Assembly (NCBI GenBank): GCA_900095095.1
Contig: FMBT01000429.1
Coordinates: forward strand, 50,524 to 114,523
Length of the DNA stretch: 64,000 nt
Direction: 5' to 3'
Origin: Fragilariopsis cylindrus CCMP1102
Lineage: Eukaryota; Bacillariophyta; Bacillariophyceae; Bacillariales; Bacillariaceae
Shown here piece after piece: positions 54,247 through 64,000 of the stretch (within the stretch, counting starts at the first letter, position 1; every line of letters starts with the position of its first letter). A model generated the notes under the pieces. That model ran no database searches and was not told the DNA's origin. It saw nothing but the letters and a program-made list of their open reading frames with translations. The translations under genes and the position numbers were made by a program.

Positions 54247-57200
54247 ATGACCGAAGAAGGAACACCAGCTCCAGCTCCTCCAGTAGAGGCGGCGGCGGCG
54301 GCAGCGGCAGTAGCAACGACCGGAGAAGGAGAAGGCGGCGAAAAGAAATTGTCAAAGAATCAATTAAAAAAATTAGCCAAAGGCAAAGGTAAGAAAGAAA
54401 AGAAGGTGAAACCAGAATGGGGAACCGGTGCGAAAAAGGAATCCAAAAAGAAGGAAGTTAAACCAAAGGAAGTGTTTGTTAATCCAACACCGAAGGGTGA
54501 AAAGAAGGATATGACGAAAATTCCATTCGCTGATGCGTACGATCCAGAAGCTGTTGAAGCTAGTTGGCAAGATTGGTGGGAGGAATCAGGATATTACAAA
54601 GGTGATGCACAGGCTGCAATGGGCCGACCTGATGATGAAAAATTTATTATGGTCATCCCTCCACCAAACGTAACGGGTAGTTTGCATTTAGGTCATGCAT
54701 TAACTGCTGCTGTAGAAGATACGTTAACACGATGGCATCGAATGAAGGGACATGCTACCTTGTACGTACCAGGAACGGACCATGCAGGTATCGCAACACA
54801 AAGTGTCGTCGAAAAACAATTATTGAAGAATGAAAATAAAACTCGACATGATTTAGGACGTGAAGAATTTATTCGAAGAGTTTGGGAATGGAAGGGTGAA
54901 TACGGTACACGCATCACAACCCAGTTACGTAGTCTCGGATCGAGTGTTGATTGGTCAAGAGAACGATTTACAATGGATGATATGTTATCAAAGGCTGTCG
55001 TAGAAGCATTTAATCGTTTCCATGAAAAGGGACTATTGTATCGTGCAAATCGTCTTGGGAATTGGTCATGTGCATTAAAATCAGCTATTTCAGACATTGA
55101 AGTTGATCATATCGATTTAGAGGGACGGACATTCTTAGAGGTTAAAACCCATAAGGGGAACGCAGATGATCCTAAGGGACGGTACGAATTTGGTGTTTTG
55201 ACCCATTTCGCTTATCCTGTTGAAGATAGTGACGAACAGTTAGTTGTAGCAACAACTCGTTTGGAAACTATGCTAGGTGATACGGCTGTTGCTGTCCATC
55301 CAGAAGATCCTCGGTACACGCATTTACATGGTAAATTTGTTATCCATCCATTTTCGGGACGAAAAATTCCGATCGTTACCGATCCCGTTTTAGTCGATAT
55401 GGCTTTCGGTACGGGTGCTGTTAAAATTACTCCTGCACACGATCCAAATGATTACTTATGTGGAAAGAGACACAATTTGGAATTCATTACTATATTAACA
55501 CCTGACGGAGCGATCAACCACCATGGAGGTGAAGAATTTGAAGGAATAATGCGATACGATGCCAGGATTGCTGTTGAAAAGGCTTTGGATAAAAAGGTAA
55601 GTGTTTCTTCCTCTTTTATGTATTGTAGTATTGTGTTGGTAATTGATGACATTGTTATATTTACTGAATGACGCCAATACAAAGATTGTGCGGCAATATT
55701 GCTTGCATTGTTTGGTCTGTTTGCACGTTTGAATTTCTTTGTTTTATTTTTTAATCTCACCAACATTATCAACAAACTATGAACACTATTTTTTCTGCAG
55801 GGTCTTTTGAAGGGAAAAGAACCAAACAAAATGAGACTGGGTCTTTGCTCGCGTTCGGGAGATATTTTGGAACCCATGATCACTCCACAGTGGTATGTAA
55901 ATTGTGGTAATATGGCCAAACGATCGACGGATGCTGTCCGAAACGGAGAACTCAAAATCGTTCCCGCGGACCATGAAAAGACATGGTTTCATTGGCTGGA
56001 TAACATTCAAGATTGGTGTGTGAGTCGACAGTTGTGGTGGGGACATCAAATCCCAGCGTGGTTTTGCAAGACCAAAGCCGAGGGAGAAACAGTCCAAAAG
56101 ATGAATATGGCAGACAATGATCGTTGGATCGTGGCGCGAAACGAAGAGGATGCCAAAGAAAAAGCTATAAAATTGTTGGGCTGTACCGAAGACGAACTCT
56201 TGTTGGAACGTGACGCAGATGTCCTAGATACATGGTTTTCGTCCGGATTATTTCCATTTTCAGTCATGGGCTGGCCTGACAATACTGATGATTTTAAAGC
56301 CTTTTATCCGACGTCTCTTTTAGAAACCGGTCTCGATATTCTTTTCTTCTGGGTCGCTCGTATGGTGATGATGGGATTGGAATTGACCGATACCCTTCCT
56401 TTCCACACTGTCTTTCTTCATGCCATGGTTCGAGATAAGGAGGGCCGAAAGATGTCAAAATCTCTTGGTAATGTTATTGACCCGTTGGAGGTGATCGGCG
56501 GATGCACTCTGCAGGCATTGCAAGATCGCATAGCCGGAGGAAACCTGCCTCCGAAGAAATTGAGAGAGCAAAGAAGAATCTTAAAGACGAATTCCCTGTT
56601 GGTATTCCTGAATGTGGATCCGATGCTCTCCGATTGGATTATTGGCTACACTGTGCAGGGAAAGATATCAACTTGGACGTGAAACGCGTTGTAGGTTACC
56701 GAAATTTCTGTAACAAGATGTGGAACTCAACAAGATTCGCTCTTATGTATCTTACAGACTTCCAACCGACCCCCACTATGCTAGAAGATCTGATGTCTAG
56801 CGGTAAAATGGCTACCCGTGACCGATTTATGATCTCACGTCTAATGAAGGGGACAGAGGCCATAGACGAAAACTTTAGTAACTACAAATTTGGAGACGCT
56901 CAGCAGGCTGGGTATCAATTGTGGTTGAATGACATGTGCGATGTTTATCTAGAATTGATCAAGCCTACTGTTCAGTCTAAAGGTGACGAAAAGAAGGACG
57001 CCCGATGGGCTGCTCAAGCCACTTTGTGGGTGGCGCTCGAGACTCAATTGCGTGGACTCCATCCCATGATGCCATTCATTACCGAAGAACTCTGGCAGCG
57101 ACTACCCGGTCGTGGTACACTCGGAGAAGACGAAAAACCAACCATCATGTTAGCAAGTTTCCTGAAATTGTTGATTCTTACAAGAACGACAAATGCGAAG

Positions 57201-57688
57201 AATCTATGACTCTTACGTTGGAAATTGTCAAAGCATGCCGATCGCTCCGAGCTTCTATAACATTCAACCAAAGGACTTGACTCACTTTTTCATCAAAATG
57301 ACCGAGGGAGCGATGTTGTACAGACACAGGTTGACGACATAATGACACTCGGAAGTGGATCCCAGGTTGACATCAATCCACCAGATGAAGATATTCCCGA
57401 TTCTGTCGGAACGATGGTAGTGAATGACACTATCACGGTTCTCGTTGATTTGAAAGGCAAGGTAGATTTCAAGACGGAAATAGGCCGCTGAACAAAAATT
57501 TGAAGAAAACCAAGGGTCCAATGGATCAATTAGAAAATAAAATGACAACTGATGGATACCAAGAAAATGTCCCAGATGATTTGAAAATTGCTAACGGTGA
57601 GAAGCTAGTCGGTTTGAAGAAGAAGTGCGCTGATATCGAAGAAGCCATTGTTAACTTCGAACGCTTATTAACATTGGAAGACAATTAG
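54247..57688 (+). CDS. Valyl-tRNA synthetase, cytosolic type; exon 2 frame broken
   Basis: Exon 1 54247-55596 and exon 2 55801-57688 (204-bp GT-AG intron). N-terminal Lys-rich eukaryotic extension ([20 protein letters not shown]). HIGH motif as HLGH ([19 protein letters not shown], residues 146-149), editing domain with [20 protein letters not shown] and [19 protein letters not shown], then [33 protein letters not shown] and KMSKS in [16 protein letters not shown] (about residue 667). The anticodon-binding domain follows ([17 protein letters not shown]) and a C-terminal coiled coil ([20 protein letters not shown]) typical of ValRS. It charges tRNA-Val. About 1080 residues. At least eight one-base losses interrupt exon 2: 56556, 56634, 56647, 56661, 57158, 57254, 57305 and 57489, almost all in short runs, whereas exon 1 is clean. 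Confidence 0.9.
55597..55800 (+). other. Intron of the valyl-tRNA synthetase gene
   Basis: GTAAGT donor and TTTTTTCTGCAG acceptor; phase 0 (LDKK / [11 protein letters not shown]). Confidence 0.85.
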
Positions 57689-58146
57689 AAAAATTATTTA
57701 CATTCGTGCTGAAACTTTTGAAGGTTCAGATGGACCAATATTTTACATCATGCTAGATTTATCAAAATATTAGTCATAATTATTCGCGACTACAAAAGTT
57801 TGCACCTATCTTTTCATTGACGTATAGCCATCCAAGATATAATATAGAGAGTCCAAGTGTTATTATTGATTTCAATCTATTGACTAACATTTTTATCCTT
57901 CAGAAAATAGCCTACTCAGCTAAATTGGTTGCACAATTTTACTATTGATTTATCCTTCATTGTTGATATTATCCTTCATCTTTTCCGACGGCTAAAACTC
58001 AGAGGGGGTGGCGGGGGTGGAGGTGGTTTTTTCATTGATTTTTCCTGTAACGATTTCAACCTTTCTCTCGTTCTGCTTTTATTTATCCAGTTTTTCTTGA
58101 ATTCCTTTTGCGTTCATCGCATGGTCTACGCTTGATAAAGTCTTTA
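57689..58146. other. Convergent intergenic region
   Basis: Between ValRS and RecQ 3' ends; only AT-rich DNA and a gggggtggcgggggtggaggtgg patch near 58000 that could form a G-rich structure. Confidence 0.4.
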
Positions 58147-60630
58147 TTACTTCTTTTTCGTTTGATGCACGTTGTTTGCTGTAGTAAAATCCGAAGCAGC
58201 CTTCAGTGATGCTCTGAGATGTTCCGGGATATTGATAGAATTTTTTGCTCTACTTGCATGTAATGGTTGTTCGACACCATATAAACCGCTATCATCATTC
58301 CCATATCTATATTCTTTGCCTTCCATCGACTCGTACTTAGACAAAATATCGGACGCCCTTCTAAACCCGACTTCCCCTTCATATCGGACGAATAATGATC
58401 TTCTGGATCAGCCCCGAGTGGTCCTGTTACTCTTAAATCACCTGCCATCAAGCAGCTATCGCCCCAATCGTTCGCAATTGCATCCTCGTCATCCCCGTGT
58501 GCTTTATTCCATTGTCCATTCCACGGTTCTACTTTCTTCCTCGTTTTCCTCCTCCACCACCAAAGCTCTGCTGTTGTCTCCTAACGTCCTTGATAGCGGT
58601 TGAAGCTTGCATAATGCGTTCAACCTTCTTGGGATTCGCGCATACGTCACATGTAGATTTGCAATCGATTTTGCTTCCACCGAAATGCCCTATCAAAGTA
58701 TTTCGTCGACATTTCATTTGGGTACAATATTCTTGCATTTCTTCTAACTGTTCCAGCTTGCGTTCCATATTTTTTTCAGCAGCGTTGACGTTATTGTTCT
58801 TACTAGAATTACTTTGCATACGAATTAAATATTTAAATTTCCCCACATCGTCCGGTGAATAATAAAGAAGAGAATGCGATGCCTGTCCATCTCTTCCAGC
58901 ACGACCGGCTTCTTGATAAAATCCTTCAATAGTTTTGGGTAGACACCAATGAACAACGTATCTAACACAGTGTCTGTCTATACCCATACCAAATGCAACT
59001 GTTGCAACCGCAACTTGTATAGTTCCATTACTCCAACCATCTTGAACATCGATCCTTTCATTTTTCTTCAGTCCACCATGATATGCCTGGCTGAAATTCC
59101 TGCCTTCGAAATTGCTCGAGCGATCATCGTCGTTTCTTCTCGTTTATGTACGTAAACGATTCCGCTACATTCTTCTGACGCTTGAGTCTTCTTCCCCCCG
59201 TTCTTATTATTAGCAGCAGTAGCAGCAGCATGTGCTGTATGTCGATCGACAACGTATTTGACTAAATTACCAAGGGGATCTTCTAACGCATCCTTATATT
59301 TGACTTTATAATATATATTCGGTCTATCAAAGCTACCAACATGTAGAGGACAATTTTGTAATGATAATTCATTTGTTATATCCTGAATAACCTTCGGTGT
59401 TGCAGTTGCTGTTAATGCCATGCATATCGTATTGGGGAATGTTGTTCGTAAGTAATTCAATTTTCGATAACTACTTCGAAAATCATGTCCCCATGATGAT
59501 AAACAATGTGCCTCATCGACAGCAAACATAGCCAGTCTACTTTCTTTGTATAATGTTTTCAAGACTGCTCTCATTCGTTCTGTTTGGATCGATTCCGGTG
59601 TTATATAAAGCAATACCGTCGGTTGTTCTTGTGTACAATTAGTAGGGCCTTTTTTCTTTCTGTTGCTACTACTACCACTTTTAGGATATAATGATGGTAC
59701 TAGTCGTTCAAGGATTTCTTTGTTTTGTTTTTCGGTTTGACTACTATTGATACATGCTGCTGGGATACCTTTCATATTTAATGCTTCTGTTTGATCCTTC
59801 ATTAATGCTAACAAAGGTGAGATAACAATTGTTACACCACCCAATATACATGCTGGTAATTGATAACAAAGTGATTTCCCACCACCCGTGGCCATTACAA
59901 TCATTTGTGATTTCCCTTCCATGGTACATTTGATAGATTTTGGTTGTAAATGACGTAAGGATTGTAATTTAAAAACACGTTCCAGCACTTCTTGTACCTC
60001 AACTTCGTTATATTTACTATCATTTGCTCGGGAAAATACTGACGACGATACGACTTTATGGGCAAACGTATGTCCGTGTTGTGGAAGATTAGTATTATCA
60101 GTAGCATTAGCATTAGCATTAGCATTAGAATTAGTAGAAGAGAATGAAAGTGTGGATTGCCGTTGTGTTTGTTGTTGTTGTTGTTGTTGCTGCTGCTTCT
60201 GCTGCTGCTGTCGTTGCGGTTTTAGTTGTGTTCGATCAGATTCAGCATCACTATCATTGTCGGGTCTCTTGGTTTTGTTGTTGATGCTGCTGTAACTATT
60301 TCTGTTCTTAACAACGCCAGCGTCACTGTTAGTAGAAGGGATCTTGCGTTTACGAGAAGAAGTCGATGTTGAATTTGAATTTGAGTTCGAAGAAGTCGTC
60401 GTACTTGTAGTTGTAGTAAGATCGATCACCGATTGTTCTTTTTTTCGACGACTTTTTACAATACTTCCTTCATCGATGCTTGAACTGCTACTTGTACTGC
60501 TACTACTACTGCTCGTCGCAGTTGTTGTCGACTTCAACTTCTCTCTTTTCCCTGGCATTCCACAAAGCTCACAGGAAGTCGAATTACCGTCTTCCTGCTC
60601 ATAGGTACAGTAACAACAAGCCCAAGTCAT
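58147..60630 (-). CDS. RecQ-family DNA helicase with N-terminal RanBP2-type zinc finger, frame broken
   Basis: Begins MTWACCYCTYEQEDGNSTSC, a RanBP2-type zinc finger (W-x-C-x2-C-x(n)-C-x2-C; CELC completes it). A Ser/Thr/Gln low-complexity linker with basic KSRRKKEQ and RKRKIP patches follows. Helicase: LRHLQPKSIKCTMEGKSQMI (Q-motif region), motif I MATGGGKSLCYQLP, Ia ISPLLALMKDQ, II VDEAHCLSSWGHDFR, III ALTATATP, IV SGIVYVHKREE, V VATVAFGMGIDR and VI YQEAGRAGRDG. The RecQ zinc-binding part is MQEYCTQMKCRRNTLIGHFG followed by CKSTCDVC. It unwinds DNA in repair and recombination. Three one-base losses (59089-59090, 58532-58534, about 58364) split the frame; the last two fall in the C-terminal tail (ASDILSKYESMEGKEYRYGN). 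RanBP2 plus RecQ is an uncommon pairing. Confidence 0.85.
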
Positions 60631-61027
60631 CTTTATGAACTCTGTCTCTCTATCTATTCGTTGTCAATACGGTAAGTTAGCTATGCTGATGCTAAGACAA
60701 ATTCGAGCTGTCAGCATTTGTTTGTTTGAATTTAGAACAATGCATTTTTGTGATGGGGTCAAATAATTGTTCGGGGGAATTAATAGTTAGTTGATTATTC
60801 ATTATAGGGAGGCAGCCAGATGTACTCGTACCCCCTTTTAATCAATTTAGCATGCAATACTAGTACTTTGTGGAATATTGAATCCTAACCTTCTCTACAG
60901 TAGTAAAAGATACATAGTTTAGGCCAGAAAAGATGCCGGATGTGTATATACTAGCTATCTAATACAAGTATTGCAATTCCCCGCTAGATATTACTATATA
61001 ATATTGTATTATGCAAGGCGAAGCTTA
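60631..61027. other. Intergenic region, no gene seen
   Basis: 397 bp upstream of RecQ and downstream of the FAD monooxygenase 3' end. AT-rich only. Confidence 0.35.
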
Positions 61028-63027
61028 TTAGCTCTCTATTATCTCTCGGATCTCTTTTTTTCCAACTGTCTTCTTGAAGTTAATTCCTATAGCGCAAGTC
61101 ACTGCGATAGAAGCCGTCACAGATATTTGACTCGTGCCGATAGTTTTCGCTAGTAATCGAATAGCAGATTTGATACCACATCCTGTAGCTGTCAATACGG
61201 ATGCAATTATAGCAACCTGTAATGTCCGATCTAATCGTTTTTTTCGTTGTATCTGTTTAAATCCAATATCTTGACGTTGAAACATACCAAACATATTCGG
61301 GCCAAATATTTTAGGTGCAATCTTATGGAACATCCCATCTAAAATAATAGGAAGAACAAATGTGATAAAGAACATCTTTCCAGGTCGATCCATATTTCTT
61401 GACATCATAACCAATGCCTCCGAATCTCCAGATCGACGATTTGAAAATAATTGAAGTGCCTTAGGAACGATGTTTTCTTCTTCATTGTTATCGTTCTCTT
61501 CTACTGCTGCTGCTGCTGCTTCATCTAACGCGTCAGATAACATTCCAATATCTTCCATTGCGGAATTAGCACCCAATCCGAATACGGCTTCACGGTGTGC
61601 GCCGCGTCACCTAATACTAACGTCCGTCGTTTCATGGTCAATCGTGGACCTGCGTATCGGAAGGCTGGTAACTAGATGCAGATTTGGTCGCAACTTGCTC
61701 CATTTCATCATCATTAATTAGTGTACCAAATTGGGGAAATTCTTTATCAAAAAATGCACGAAGCGTCTTCGGATCGGCATTTTCTTTTGCCAATTCATCA
61801 TCAGGTTTCATCAACAATAGTGCACATAGATTACCATTAGCATCAGATGGTAAGGCTTCTAATGTAATTCGACTATCAGACGATCGTGCAGAGTAATTCA
61901 AATCACAAGGCCAACCAGATGGTAATTGAATTCGAACAGATTTGAACACTCTTGCATTGTCATCGACGTATCGCTTTACTCGAAATGGTTTAGGAGCGAA
62001 CAACTTTTTTACAATATTATGTTGTGAATATCTTTCCATATCAAATTTTTCCATTGCATTAGCAACCGTCCGTGCGGAACCATCAGCTCCAATCAAAAGT
62101 TTTGTTGTTACTTGTTGTGGGGACGAATCGACATCACATTCTTCGTTTGAATCTTGTGATTGTTGTTGTTCTTCGTTGTCAATACATTTGGATATCTTTA
62201 CTTTAACAGAATCGTCTTCGTCGGTACCAAAGCTTATAGGTTCCACTTGATACCCATACAGTAGATCGATATTTGCGTTACTATAATTATCTAATATATG
62301 ATAATATAATACACCAACAAGCTTGTCACGTGCTAGGACCCGACTGGTAACATCTTTTTTACTGGGAGTGATATTTCCATCCTCAACATTGGTTTTACCA
62401 GGTGCCCAATCTCTTCGTCCATTGACTGCAACACTTGCTTTAATAAAGTCGTCCAATACACCGAATTTTTCTAACGCACGTTGACCCCGAAACCCAATTC
62501 CCAATAGATAAAATCTTGCAACATCATTCCATATTTCTTTATTGGATGGTGATAGTGGAATAGCAGGTCGATTTTCACAAACAGCAATCCTATGCAAGGG
62601 TCCAAATTTTTGAGACAACATAATTGCTGCCAAAAGTCCTGCGGGACCACCCCCGCATATAAGACTATCGTATTGAGCTTTTGGTGTTATCATAGGTTTT
62701 TCTTCCGCAATGCTATCAGTGTCTTTTGGGGTAATGTTCGTAGTTTCTTCAACAGAAGAAGAAGAAGTCGAGGTCAACGACGATGTGGTAGTGGCTGTGG
62801 GGGAGATCGAATTCATTCGAGTGATCATTGTCGAGGGTATTACATTCGGTTTGTAATAGCCACTGGTGCTGAGACCAACACCCGTAGCCGTAGCAATACT
62901 TGACGGTCGTCGTAGTTGGAACGATAATGGGAAAGCTGTACGAGATACTGCTTATTGTTAACAATAATATTACCTGTAACAATATCGTTTTCGTTTCCGT
63001 CATCATCAGCAGATTATTAAACATCAT
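61028..63027 (-). CDS. FAD-dependent monooxygenase (kynurenine 3-monooxygenase-like), plastid-type presequence, frame broken
   Basis: The N-terminus (MMFNNLLMM, then TKTILLQVILLLTISSISYS/FPIIVP) is a signal peptide ending at a Ser/Phe site, like diatom plastid presequences. FAD domain: SLICGGGPAGLLAAIML (dinucleotide fold, then CEN), KLLIGADGSARTVANAM (DG motif) and RRTLVLGDAAHTVKPY with GLGANSAMEDIGML (GD motif and following helix). The layout is that of class A flavin monooxygenases such as kynurenine 3-monooxygenase or ubiH-type enzymes; substrate cannot be told. A hydrophobic C-terminal helix (LQVAIIASVLTATGCGI) may anchor it. One-base losses at about 61671 and 61581 separate the catalytic part from the tail, and a third frame change lies near 62920, between presequence and body. 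The body frame could instead start at 62828 if the presequence is not used. Confidence 0.75.
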
Positions 63028-63642
63028 CTTGTTGCAACTAACCAATAAGATTTGCTTCTTTTCTACTTGCAACGTCAAACTTAAGATCGCTACTGTATAA
63101 TTTTATCTTTGTTGGTCGTTTACTGACGTACTTTAGGTAGGACAACTAACTACGGTACAGTAGCTCGACGATAGACATGAGCATTGCATGAAGAAAAAAA
63201 AATGTTGTTGAATGTTTGTTGTGTGACTCAACTCACACATTGAACATGCAGTGATGTGAACAGTGTGTGAACGAGTCCCACGTGAATGAATTGAATGAAT
63301 CAAATCCAGAGGAGGGTCCTGAGATTGAAGATTCGAAGATTCGAAGATGAAGATCTCAGCAAAAAAAATTACAAACAATTCAACAAAATGAACAAAAGCT
63401 ACAGTAGCACAACGACGATGGCATGACATGAGACGAGATTCACCATTTGTAATGAAGAAGAAGAAGAAGAGAAAAAGAAAGACACGACAGAAGCATGTTA
63501 AAGGGGGGGTTGATATTATGTCCGTTTCTGTTTCATTTATCAAAAAAATCGTGTTGTATCCGTTTCATGTTTTCTGTTTCTTTCTTAAGCCAAACCCATG
63601 ACATGAAAAAATAATTGAACGTGGATTATAGGTGAGAGACAA
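63028..63642. other. Intergenic region, no supported gene
   Basis: Contains a short repeat tgaagattcgaagattcgaagatgaag (in part, near 63325-63352) and an agaagaagaagaag run. An open frame at 63133-63543 on the minus strand is low complexity and unsupported. Confidence 0.35.
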
Positions 63643-63708
63643 ACTTGGAAAGTTTAGCGATAGTAAAAGCAGTCAACTTGGAAAGTTTAGCGATAGTGGA
63701 AGCAGTCA
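63643..63708 (+). repeat. Two-unit 33-bp tandem repeat
   Basis: Units 63643-63675 and 63676-63708 both read acttggaaagtttagcgata, then gtaaaagcagtca or gtggaagcagtca; two mismatches. Confidence 0.9.
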
Positions 63709-63753
63709 GTAAAATGTACATTCTTTTTGCACAATTGACAAAACGACGAGACG

Positions 63754-63879
63754 GTTTATGTCATAATTTTTGATTTCATTTCTTTTACAATAGCAACAAC
63801 GACACAAACAATGAATGTTTATGTCATAATTTTTTGGTCTCATTTCTTTTGCAATAGCACAACGACAGCAACAATGAAT
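63754..63879 (+). repeat. Two-unit 63-bp tandem repeat
   Basis: Units 63754-63816 and 63817-63879 share gtttatgtcataattttt, catttcttttacaatagca and acgacacaaacaatgaat with a few changes and a 1-bp indel. Confidence 0.85.
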
Positions 63880-64000
63880 TTCTATCGCCACAGCCGATAG
63901 TTTCCTATGAATTTCCTTGCTCGTACCTCGGAACTCCTCGACCCATTAAGGGGTTTGGTAGTATGACTTCTTCTTCTTCTCCGGTTAGGACAAATTCATC
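63880..64000. other. Window end, no gene assigned
   Basis: Too short to identify; continues beyond the window. Confidence 0.3.

Noticed and set aside
58000-58030. G-rich patch as a G-quadruplex regulator
   Set aside because: Could form a quadruplex, but it sits between two gene 3' ends and there is no supporting context.
63133-63543. 136-codon minus-strand frame
   Set aside because: Poly-F/His low complexity from AAG and GAA repeats; no domain.

Overview
The window looks like nuclear DNA of a diatom (ochrophyte alga). The evidence is: GT-AG introns of about 110-270 bp in compact genes; signal peptides ending in the diatom plastid motif (A/F cleavage, as in VDAFVP and CSAFQI); a diatom-type Gag-like retroelement remnant; diatom-expanded families (helicase-associated domain, DUF7467-like extracellular protein, small four-helix membrane protein, soluble hybrid histidine kinase); and heavy simple-sequence coding (poly-N, D, S, Q, T). 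Genus cannot be told from the sequence. I saw no rRNA, tRNA, CRISPR or bacterial operon features.

Layout. 1-3.7 kb: broken Gag-like gene (minus) and repeat-derived DNA. 4.2-7.9 kb: soluble hybrid histidine kinase. 8.0-10.1 kb: HTTM/gamma-carboxylase-like membrane protein. 10.7-17.9 kb: four-helix membrane protein, membrane RING-H2 protein, unknown two-helix protein, MscS-like channel, Q/N-rich protein. 17.9-19.8 and 22.1-25.8 kb: gene-poor repeat DNA flanking a helicase-associated (HA) domain gene and a K/D-rich gene that may be one gene. 26.2-37.5 kb: sulfotransferase, plastid SAP-like protein, SGNH/TBL-like protein, Cys-rich protein, myristoylated YbjQ-like protein, unknown low-complexity protein, DUF7467-like remnant. 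38-63 kb is gene-dense: ARM-repeat protein with an in-frame TAG, PPR protein, EamA transporter, plastid 3'-5' exonuclease, SLC33-type acetyl-CoA transporter, RAMP4/SERP1, valyl-tRNA synthetase, RanBP2-zinc-finger RecQ helicase, and a plastid-targeted FAD monooxygenase.

How they fit together: ordinary eukaryotic gene order with no operon logic. Two shared themes are plastid or organelle service (SAP-like protein, exonuclease, FAD monooxygenase, perhaps the EamA transporter; the PPR protein is probably mitochondrial) and the secretory pathway (RAMP4, acetyl-CoA transporter, sulfotransferase, SGNH protein, RING-H2).

A strong overall signal is a set of at least 25 single-base reading-frame breaks. 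Most lie in short homopolymers and most are one-base deletions. They occur even in valyl-tRNA synthetase and RecQ, which points to residual assembly indels more than to mass pseudogenisation. Two genes instead have a single in-frame stop with same-frame coding beyond it. Several local duplications stand out: a 156-160 bp block shared by two divergent promoters, a 120 bp tandem repeat in front of the SAP-like gene, and a RAMP4 gene whose first coding exon appears to be only the ATG.
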